Translations under genes and position numbers: made by a program
Notes under the pieces: model-generated
Told to the model about the DNA's origin: nothing
The model's input: the letters and a program-made list of their open reading frames with translations, nothing else
Database searches by the model: none
NCBI RefSeq assembly: GCF_028583425.1
Contig: NC_072807.1
Span: forward strand, 31,067,001-31,131,000
Direction of reading: 5' to 3'
DNA length: 64,000 nucleotides
Source of the DNA: Eublepharis macularius
Lineage: Eukaryota > Chordata > Lepidosauria > Squamata > Eublepharidae
In this document: positions 56,501 through 64,000 of the stretch, one piece after another
How positions within the stretch are numbered: the first letter of the stretch is position 1
How the letters are laid out: every line of letters begins with the position of its first letter

Positions 56501-58559
56501 TGATGATTAGTTAATATCCACAGTCCAGTGATGAAGCGAGGTGTGGCAAGAATGACCAAGAGCCAAACGGCACAAGCGGGTTGGATAAAAGGTACGTTAT
56601 TCATCAGTTGCGCTTGCCGAGTGACTCCTGGGTTGGGCTTTCGTAGGGCCATGGTTTCAGTCATCACATGCTGTCCTGATTCAGTTATTGCATGCTGATC
56701 TCCCTGGTGGAAAGATGGGATAAAATGCAAGATACGCCTATGGATAAGAAATGTGGGACAAAAATTATTTCCTCTTTGAGCATTTGAGAGCAATATTGAA
56801 GGCAGGCAGTGCGCTATAGTTCGATTCAGTAGAAAACAGCAAGAGTCCAGTAGCACCTATAAGACTAACAAAATTTGTGGTAGGGTATGAGCTTTTGTGA
56901 GTCACAGCTCACTTCTTCAAATCAGAGCTGTGATTCACAAAAGCTCATACCCTACCACAAATTTTGTTACAAGTGCTACTGCACTCTTGCTCTTTTCTAC
57001 TGCTACAGAAAGACTAATACGGCTACCCATCTTGATCTTTTTCCATAGTCTTATCCAGGAAGTCTCTACAGATTGCCGGTTCCATCTCTGAGGAACAAAC
57101 TGGTCAAAACAAAATGGAAGTCCAGCGGCAACTTAAAGACCATTCAGTCCAGTGATGATCTATCTGTAATTTCCTGTAAATCTGTGGTTAAGGGGCTTAT
57201 TTCTCCTATTGTATCTGAACAAGTGAGCTCTGTCTCTTTAAAGCTCATTCTGGAATAAATGTTGTAAGTCTTTAAGGTGCCAATAAATCTATGTTTGTTT
57301 TGCTACAATAGACTAACATGGATATCCCACTGGAAAAAACTGATCGAAATGGATTTTGGGTTAGTTTGCTGTCTGCTGTTTATTCCTACAATTTAACTTC
57401 TTTTTTTTATTTTTAGAAACTGATACTGTTACACTCAGGGCTTTTTTTCAGCGGAAACACGGTGGAACAGAGTTCCAGAACCTCTTGAAAATGGTCACAT
57501 GGCTGGTGGCCCCACTCCCTGATCTCCAGACAGAGGGGAGTTTAGAGTGCCCTCCGCACCGCTCAGTGGTGCGGAGGGCAATCTAAACTCCCCTCTGTCT
57601 GGAGATCAGGGGACGGGGCCACCAGCCATGTGACCATTTTCTCCGAGGGCATCCCACTGAGTTCCACCATGTCTTTCCCCAGAAAAAAGCCCTGGTTACA
57701 CTTGATGTTTAACACTGACACGTATGTATTTACATTGTTGGTAATGTTATATATGTGTCATCTTCTACCCAGTGGAGTGTGCATTCCTAAAAAGAGCCAC
57801 ACTCTTCTAAGGTTCATTAAATGTAAAATACAACCCACCCCACTTTACTGGCACAAATAACACAGTTTGCTGTCATTACAGTGAAGGCTATCAGACCCCA
57901 GAGACGTCAGAAAGAATGAGTCTGGCTTATGTTCCTCTTCAGGATTATCCATCATGTAATATGGTGACAGGTAAAACGACATGGTTTAGGAATGATTGCT
58001 GTTCAATGTGGTGAAATCTGTCTAACATACTTATTAAGCAAACGGTGTGGGTTTCACTTTAGCTTGACTGACACTGTAATCCTACACAGAGTCAATCTAG
58101 TCTTAGACAGTAGAATATATTTTTGTTTAAATCTGAAAACATCCCTTTCAACTACAAGCTCTCATCCCTGAAATAGAAGGAAATGTTTGTCTTTGAATTA
58201 AGCCTTAGGTAGGGCAAATTAGTGTTTTCACCCACTGGCCCTCCACTCTGGCTCCAACCTAGGCATGATAATATTTGTGATAATAATTTCTTCCTTTGAG
58301 CTTAGCCTTGTTTCTTTAGTCTTCCTGTATTTTTGAAAATTGCAATTTCAGAATCTGAAGTGCATGGTATTGTGCTTGTCAACGGTATATACCTCTTCAC
58401 GTTCATGTTACAGGTTATGATTCGGCTAAAGAGATGAAGAAATTTCTTGGGGAGATACGGGATTTCGTTCCTGGCTGTTCTGGTTACTTGGCATATTGTA
58501 TACAGAACGAAACTAGTTTTTTCTCTGATAGGAAACCAAAACTGAAACGAAAGTTATAA
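50593..58559 (+). CDS. TERB2: Telomere repeats-binding bouquet formation protein 2 (one middle exon not found)
   Basis: Exons placed: 50593-50656 (MFGGCRGWFSQSVARELCDLW), 52457-52538 (AERGVITNQEEADYLFSSD...HPDTKR), 54028-54167 (HESLDYLED...LGHFLLPPACLQ), 54362-54423 (EIRKQIGSFIWEQ), 57882-57970 (MSLAYVPLQDYP..NMVTG) and 58414-58559 (KEMKKFLGEIRDFVPG..GYLAY, ending KPKLKRKL). These match human TERB2 in order; its protein is about 220 aa. TERB2 links TERB1 to MAJIN and so holds meiotic telomeres at the inner nuclear membrane. The 54362 exon ends in phase 0, while the 57882 exon needs two preceding bases, so one poorly conserved exon must lie between (human residues roughly 125-160); I could not find it. 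All exons found are open with consensus sites, so the gene looks intact. Confidence 0.88.
50955..51130 (+). repeat. Family C SINE, TERB2 intron 1
   Basis: 'gtttagtggttagtgtgtca' then 'cacctacctcacaaggttgt' and 'tgtgagggtaaaatagagga'. The rest of intron 1 (to 52456) showed no other exon; a hairpin lies at 52111-52189. Confidence 0.5.
52111..52189. repeat. Hairpin repeat (family H, copy 2)
   Basis: 'aaatcctaaacagatttact' is mirrored by 'agtaatttggcttaggattt' around 'aagcccattgatttaagg'. Confidence 0.65.
52913..53349. mobile_element. hAT-like non-autonomous element (copy 2), exact 8-bp duplication
   Basis: CAGGGCTCATTTCGAGGGGG to 'ctacgaaataacccgtg', 437 bases, collinear with 47779-48209. GATTTACT is duplicated exactly at 52905-52912 and 53350-53357, which with CAGGG ends points to the hAT superfamily. 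Located in TERB2 intron 2. Confidence 0.88.
54566..54789. mobile_element. 224-bp foldback element, TERB2 intron 4
   Basis: GGCCGTTTCTACAC at the left and GGCTGTTTTCATGC (reverse complement of the right end). The arms share 'aaaatagcgcaaaacttatg' and 'gaacgac', and the centre has its own inverted pair ('cttcgcttcgtgg' and 'ccacgaagcaaag'). Confidence 0.7.
55698..55899. mobile_element. 202-bp foldback MITE, PIF/Harbinger-like (family D, copy 6)
   Basis: Standard length with TGA on both sides (55695-55697 and 55900-55902). Confidence 0.8.
56254..57330. repeat. SINE and Penelope-like inserts, TERB2 intron
   Basis: 56254-56460 is a family B SINE with a (TCA)n/(TTA)n tail. 56829-57036 is a complete Penelope-like inverted dimer whose second arm ends 'gctacccatcttgatct'. 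57062-57330 is an older relative ('gtaagtctttaaggtgccaa', 'gactaacatgg'). The missing TERB2 exon may hide near here. Confidence 0.55.
57436..57694. mobile_element. 259-bp hAT-like MITE with internal hairpin and exact 8-bp duplication
   Basis: CAGGGCTTTTTTTCAGCGGA to 'ccagaaaaaagccctg'. GTTACACT is duplicated exactly at 57428-57435 and 57695-57702. The middle is a long palindrome (arms 'tgatctccagacagagggga' and 'gtttag') around 'ccgctcagtggtgcgg'. It lies about 190 bases upstream of the TERB2 exon at 57882. Confidence 0.88.
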
Positions 58560-58751
58560 ATAACATCTAATTTTTTATGAAGAGCACACCCAGTTTTTGA
58601 TTTTTTCCCCTTGTGGTTCCTGTTCTCATTCTGGCAGGTTAGTTTTATTCTGAATTTTGCTAGTACATTTGACAGTATTGTGCTGCTCTTGTTCTGTGTC
58701 TAACAGATATGTGACATTTCCTATGTCTCAATAGAATTCAAAATTCTAATT

Positions 58752-58757
58752 ATTAAA
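58752..58757 (+). terminator. Candidate TERB2 poly(A) signal
   Basis: ATTAAA lies 193 bases after the stop codon and is followed by T-rich sequence. It is the nearest hexamer variant. Confidence 0.4.
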
Positions 58758-58874
58758 GCACTTTTTACATTTTTGTTATTCAAATTATACTGTTATAAAT
58801 ACCCAAAATTGTGCCTCAGTGTGTTCATATTGGCTTCTGTTTTACAGGTAAAAGTTTGGATTTGGAAATATTCT

Positions 58875-59110
58875 ATTTATTATTTACCTGCCTCTCCAGG
58901 AACCTGCTCAATGCAGCTTACAAAATAAAAATTAAAAGATATTAAAATCCAGCATTAAAACCCATTCCTGCATAAAAAAATAGACTATAAAAACAGACTA
59001 TGGACAGCTTAAAATAACAGATTCCAGACTAAAATGGAGTTCAAAGATCAACCCCTTGATTAAAAGCCAGCGTGAACAGAAATCTTTTTGCTTGGCACCT
59101 AAAAGAAAGT
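58875..59110 (-). repeat. CR1/L2-like LINE 3' tail
   Basis: 'ttatttacctgcctctccag', 'gctcaatgcagcttacaaaa' and 'aaaagccagcgtgaacagaa' form the reverse of a familiar LINE 3' UTR. Confidence 0.5.
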
Positions 59111-59517
59111 TGTTTGTGTTGCCTCTTGAGTACCCCTCCGAGTTTCTAGTACTGAATTAGCAATTGTCTTCACAGTTGCTTTGACAATTTACAAAGATCT
59201 TTAATTAGACAGGAAGATGTGTTCTGTCTAGGTGTACAAGTCTGAGCAATTCAGTCAGTGTCTTGAGTTTTCTGCCTGAGAGCTAAGCTCCAAGTGATAC
59301 TAGACACATGTTTTTTTAATGTGTCAGGAATGCAGTTTTACCTGGAAACTGTAGCTGAAGACAGCCTTATGTCCCTAGCGCAGGGAGACTGGGGAGGAAA
59401 GAGCTTTTCAAAGACAGTTTGCAAAGACAGAGCCATGTGAGATCACTGTGGGGAGAGGAACTTTAAAATTGTTTTCTTGCTATCTCAGTGGATAAAGGAA
59501 TAGAGATCAAGGACTCT

Positions 59518-59871
59518 GAGCCAAGCTACAAGTGACGCCTGACACAGGTTGGACAGTTGTCAGCTTCCCTCAAGTTTTGATGAGAAATGTAGGCGTCCTG
59601 GTCTTGCAGCTTGGCTCTCCATTTAATTGAAGTTTACAGAGTGGCAGTCTATGGGAGGGAGAACATGTGGTCGGGAGGGGAGTGCAGGCGTCGGGCTCTT
59701 TCCAGGAGCCCCCCTTTCCCTCTGCTGGGTGTGTGTGGGGGGGCAGTTTCTGTAAACTTCAATTAAATGGAGAGCCAAGCTGCAAGACCAGGACACCTAC
59801 ATTTCCCATCAAAACTTGAGGGGAGCTGACAAGTGTCCGACCTGTGTCAGGCGTCCCTTGTAGCTTGGCTC
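59518..59871. mobile_element. 354-bp long form of the family D MITE
   Basis: The outer arms match the 202-bp family, with TCT on each side (59515-59517 and 59872-59874). The centre is about 150 bases longer and has a second inverted repeat ('ttaattgaagtttacagag' and 'ctgtaaacttcaattaa') around GC-rich sequence. Confidence 0.8.
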
Positions 59872-61272
59872 TCTGTCCCTATGGCAGGGGAGGGGAAGAG
59901 CTGGTAGTTCATCATAAACTTTCTCAGTTCCCAAGATTAACTCATAAAAGGTGTCCATGGCCTCTAGAGGGCACCCTTTGATAAAGTAGGAGTAATGAAA
60001 AAACAACTGTCATCATGTGCGGTTTCTTGAAGAGCCACTTCTAAGCATCCAAAGTGTCCCATCAGAACTCTATCAATGAGATACAAAAAAGTGGAAGAAG
60101 GCTGTTTTTACTCAAGAATGTCCATTGTAACTAGTGTGGTTCTGTCATCTGATTTAGAGGTGGGGGAAATGCAAAATAAATAAAGCAGCAAATTGTAGAT
60201 CAGTAGCTGCATTAATCAGTTGCAATAAAAGTCTGGAGTTTGTGTACTAGTGATAAAAAGACACCTGTATCAAACTTCACAGCCCCCTTTCTAGTCCCCC
60301 CACTAAATTTAGAGATAAGTCTCTGTGCTGGAAAAAGGTCATATCAAAATTAACATGAAGAGAAAGAGTTTGCTGTCTCCTGTAAGCTCCAGTTCACATC
60401 AGGCTGAGAGGAGAGTCAATAGTGTCATTTTGATGTCTGTCTTTAGGCCAACAATGTTTACCTAGAGAAAGAGGTATTGAGCAAGCTACTGTGTCTGTTA
60501 GGAGGAAACTGATAACCACAAGAAAGTAGGAATTTTTTTCAGAAAAACCTGAAGAGGAAATGAACAAGAATAGACATCTTGGTGACACAATATTTTCATG
60601 TCAAAAGTCATAACTTAGCAGTCCTGCCCCTAATATTTCTGACAACACCACTTCTGTGTAATACTAAGGCTGTAGGTTCCTAAGTGAGAAAAACAGCAGA
60701 GCGTCTGCCCTTTTCTATTATAGCGTATACTGTCTACAGCTTTTTATACATACATGCTTTTTAAAATTATTTATTACCTACCAACCAATTCATTGGCACA
60801 TTTTTTTAGCCAAGAAAAAGGTTTAAAATCCATTAATTTAAACAATTAGTTGATTAAATGTCGCAGCCCAAATAAAATGTTTTTCTTTAAATGTGGGAGT
60901 GGAGAAGTCCCAAGTTGTGCTTTCCACTGTTCAGTATGCAAGAAAGAAACACAAAAATCTATGAATTCTTTAGCCACCATTCAAAATTCCTCTCCGGTCT
61001 TTCATTTGGGCTTGACATTTCAGTAGGTGACACCTTCCAAGCAGTAGTTTCAACTTATGCTACGAGACAAGGAAGTCTAACAAAGAAGATGGAAACCAAG
61101 AGGGCCTTCCCTGCCCATGGGTGCAGAAATTGTGGCAGGATCAAAAACTATGATTCAACAATGGGCAGACTGAGCTCTTACCAGATACCTGTAGAGCTGT
61201 GCATCCTTTTACCTTGATGTGTTCATGTTATATTCCTTTGCTTACTAGCAACTGTCATATTTAGTGATACAT

Positions 61273-61484
61273 GGCCAATTCCAGACAGCCCTCTGCAATC
61301 CAAAACGGTGCGTGTTGTCGCGCGTCATTGCATAGAAAACGTGAAATATCGCGTTTTCTCGCGTGAGTTTTGCATGAGGTCGCGCAAAACTCGCGCGAGA
61401 AAACGCGATATTTCGCGTTTTCCGCGCGATGACGCGCGACAACGCCCAACGTTTCGGATTGCAGAGGGCCGTCTGGAATCGGCC
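61273..61484. mobile_element. 212-bp CpG-rich foldback element with 3-bp duplication
   Basis: GGCCAATTCCAGAC and 'gtctggaatcggcc' form the ends, with CAT on each side (61270-61272 and 61485-61487). The arms are rich in CGCG ('gaaatatcgcgttttctcgc', 'gaaaacgcgatatttcgcg'). Confidence 0.8.
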
Positions 61485-62617
61485 CATGTCACTGCCCTCC
61501 TAACCCCACTGTCTATACCGCACTTGAGGTCAAATGCAGACCTTCACATGAATGAATGTGTAGCGGTGAGAAGCAAGAACAACATGGATGATCCTAACCT
61601 TTCGCTCCTCCACATATCCAAAGAAGGTCTGAAACATGTTTCTCTTGATAATATAATCATAATGATGATAGTGGATCTGATTCAAAGCCCTGTGGTACAA
61701 TGAGATCTCTAACCAGTTTTCCTGTGGTTTCGGTGTCCAGCTGTTTCAAGTCTTCTCCAAACTTCCTTTCAATGTTTTTGCCCATTTGTTATCTTTCCAT
61801 GGTTTGCTTGTCTTTTCTTCATGCTTTCTCAAACCACCTTTAATCCGAGTTTAAGAAAGCAGCGAGGAACAATGAGGAAGCCTTGGAAAAACAACAAATG
61901 GACAACCATGTTGTGAAGAAGCCAGGAGAAAAAAGTTCTGCACCCAAGCCAAAGGAAAAACTCTGTGGGAAAGACCCAAACAGCTGAAGTCCTGCTAACT
62001 GGAAGCGTGATAGATTTTGTACCCCACTGTCTAGTTGACAACCCTGTCCAAAGGTGGAGGATAGACACTATTCAAATTGACCCAATGTTTCAAGTAGCAT
62101 GCCAGAGTCATTCTGCCTGGCAGTGCCTCCACAGGGTGTGAGGGTAAACCAAGACTCATGACGCCAAAACAATGCATCATCACCATAAAATGCCTTGGCA
62201 GGATAGGTGGGGCTCTCTCTGGGCGCACATCTAAGTCCCCTGTCTCCTGTAACCTTTTGACCTTGAGTCTGCTGTAAAGACAGATGAAAATGCAAATCCA
62301 CGAACACACCTCGATTTCCTTATTGTCATAAATGCTACCTTTCATAATTATTACACAATTACAATAATACCAACCATTACTCACTGACAAGCACTTACAG
62401 AACATGGAAGGAGATTTCTAGAGAAAATTACCACGAAAGTCAAACAGCCCTGATGCAATTAATCCAAACTGGGATTCCCACTGGCGATTCCATGAAAACA
62501 TTGTTTATATGCAATGTTTTTTTAAATCTAGGTTTTGGTTTAAAAAGATAAATAATACAGAGAGAAGCAGTCAGCAGAGTACATGTTCCATCATTACTAA
62601 AAATGTTATCAATTACA

Positions 62618-62912
62618 TTTTTATTCCACTTTTCCTCCAGTGAGTTTAGGGTGGTATACGTGGCTCACCCTCTTATCTTCTTCACAACAACCCTATATCT
62701 GAAGAAGTGAGCTGTGGCTCACGAAGGCTCATAGTTTACCACAAATTTTGTTTGTCTTATAGGTGCTACTGGACTCTTGCTCTTTTCTACTACAACAACT
62801 CTATGAGAGAGTAATTGGTCCAAGGTCATGTTGTGGCTGAGTGAGAATTAGAACCTAGGTCTCCTGTATTGTAATCCAAAAGTCTAACCACAATGTCACA
62901 CTGGTTCTCCTA
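62618..62912 (-). repeat. Family C SINE split by a Penelope-like arm
   Basis: The SINE, in reverse, is interrupted at 62697-62792 by 'atctgaagaagtgagctgtg' to 'ttgctcttttctacta'. CAACAACCCTAT (62685-62696) and CAACAACTCTAT (62793-62804) form a 12-base duplication with one mismatch. Confidence 0.65.
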
Positions 62913-63223
62913 GAGGTGCCTTTCAGGGTGGTTGAGTGGGGGGGGGGGAAAGAAATCTAGGCCTGCCCCTTTATTCCCACATGGCTAACTTACTCTTCTC
63001 AAGTAGAAAGAAAGAAGCACATACTGTAGCTTCAAAATGGGTAACATAACCAATGTCCAGAAGTGAAAACTGAAAACTGAAAGGAAATGCCATGCATCAG
63101 GGGGAAAAGAGCGGCTATACTCAGTGGAGTGAAGATGAATGTGACAATTTGGTCTTCTCGTAACTATTTGTTCTAGGCTTCCTGCAGATTATCTTCTGCG
63201 TTCACAAGGACAACTCTAACAGT

Positions 63224-63321
63224 TGTGGTATCTGAAGAAGTGAGCTGTGGCTCACGAAAGCTCATAGCCTACCACAAATGTTGTTAGTCTTATAGGTGCT
63301 ATTGGACTCTTGTTCTTTTCT
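63224..63321. repeat. Penelope-like single arm with exact 14-bp duplication
   Basis: A 98-base arm ('atctgaagaagtgagctgtg' to 'gactcttgttcttttct') flanked by the exact repeat ACAACTCTAACAGT at 63210-63223 and 63322-63335. Confidence 0.75.
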
Positions 63322-63336
63322 ACAACTCTAACAGTG

Positions 63337-63414
63337 AAATCCTAAGCAGAGTTACTCTGATCTAAGCCCATTGAAATCAATGGGCTTAGATTGACATAAC
63401 TCTGCTTAGGATTT
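63337..63414. repeat. Hairpin repeat (family H, copy 3)
   Basis: 'aaatcctaagcagagttact' and 'ataactctgcttaggattt' pair around the self-complementary centre 'cattgaaatcaatg'. A fourth copy lies at 63919-63997. Confidence 0.75.
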
Positions 63415-63918
63415 CATCGTAAGAATTCCTGTGGAAAGCAAGGCCCTCTCTAGACCAAAACAAGAGTTAACTCTCTTATAGAATATCCTCATGCCTTCCA
63501 AGTTCTACTGTACCCCAAGAAAGTAGAGGACGAGACAAGGAGCTCCATGCCACGTACAGATTAAATTTTGCAGTAGCTGAATGGAACTTTCCTGCTTTCC
63601 CCCCTCCCACTGCAGTCCATCAGTCCCCACAATGTGCCACTCCTGGGAGATAGAGGGGGTCTTGATAAATGGCATGAAGGGGGTCTGCAACAGGAAGGGG
63701 GGAATTGGGGGGGGAAACTGCCAATTTAGTCAGGATCCAACTCAATGACTGCATGAATGAAGATATCCAGGTAGTTTGTGCAAGTGACCATGAGGGCAGG
63801 AAAGGCAACCATATCTGCAATTCTAACCAGGAGGCTCCTTTTCACATCATTTGCTCATGGTTAGGGCTGCCAACATGTCTGGCAAACAATGTCCTGTCCT
63901 TTTAATAAGGCAAACAGG

Positions 63919-63997
63919 GCAATCCTAAATAGTTACTCCAGTCCAAGCTCATTGAAGTCAATGGGTTTAGACTGGAGTAACTCTGTTTAGGATCACA
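63919..63997. repeat. Hairpin repeat (family H, copy 4)
   Basis: 'aatcctaaatagttactcca' and 'tggagtaactctgtttagga' pair around 'cattgaagtcaatg'. It reaches the window edge. Confidence 0.65.
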
Positions 63998-64000
63998 CTG

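Larger units (their letters stand above)
59872..64000. other. Intergenic, no gene recognised
   Basis: No exon with a recognisable protein match on either strand. It contains a CpG-rich foldback (61273-61484), a SINE with a nested Penelope-like arm (62618-62912), another arm (63224-63321) and two hairpins. In human the next gene after TERB2 is SORD; no SORD exon was seen here. Confidence 0.5.

Noticed and set aside
57071-57258. 61-codon frame tested as the missing TERB2 exon
   Set aside because: Its sequence matches an old Penelope-like repeat tail and not the TERB2 linker, and the phase does not fit.

Overview
This is vertebrate nuclear DNA, most likely from a squamate reptile (lizard or gecko). 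Its genes are split into short exons with consensus splice sites, CpG islands mark the promoters, and the spaces are full of squamate-type repeats: a BovB LINE, SINEs with BovB-like 3' ends, 5S-rRNA-derived SINEs, CR1/L2-like LINE tails, Penelope-like inserts and many foldback DNA transposons. No prokaryotic gene, CRISPR array or viral gene was seen. Most long open frames are noise, so exons were placed by hand from protein similarity recalled from memory, splice signals and phase.

Layout. (1) 1-1980, minus: first coding exon and start of intron 1 of SNX1, with a CpG-island promoter. (2) About 2.2-6.7 kb: repeats and no confident gene. (3) 6679-20868, minus: PATL2, all 15 coding exons placed, 658 codons plus stop with every junction in phase. 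(4) 20.6-24.5 kb: PATL2 CpG island, a six-unit minisatellite, then repeats. (5) 24.5-37.4 kb, plus: B2M, with a CpG island carrying a triple-GAAA interferon element and an SXY-like module, three coding exons (124 aa) and a poly(A) signal. (6) 42383-49084, plus: TRIM69, six coding exons, 506 aa. (7) 50593-58559, plus: TERB2, six coding exons placed and one middle exon missing from my model. (8) 58.6-64 kb: repeats only.

The order PATL2(-)/B2M(+)/TRIM69(+)/TERB2(+) matches what I know of human 15q21. SNX1 next to PATL2 does not: in human, SPG11 lies there and SNX1 is many megabases away. The genes do not form a pathway: B2M is the MHC class I light chain, TRIM69 a RING/B30.2 protein, PATL2 an oocyte mRNA-repression factor, and TERB2 part of the meiotic telomere-tethering complex.

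The repeats are unusually easy to read. Many still have exact target-site duplications: 3 bp for several GAGCC- or GGCY-ended foldbacks, 8 bp for hAT-like elements, and 7-14 bp for Penelope-like inserts that often form inverted dimers. Several nested insertions can be put in order.
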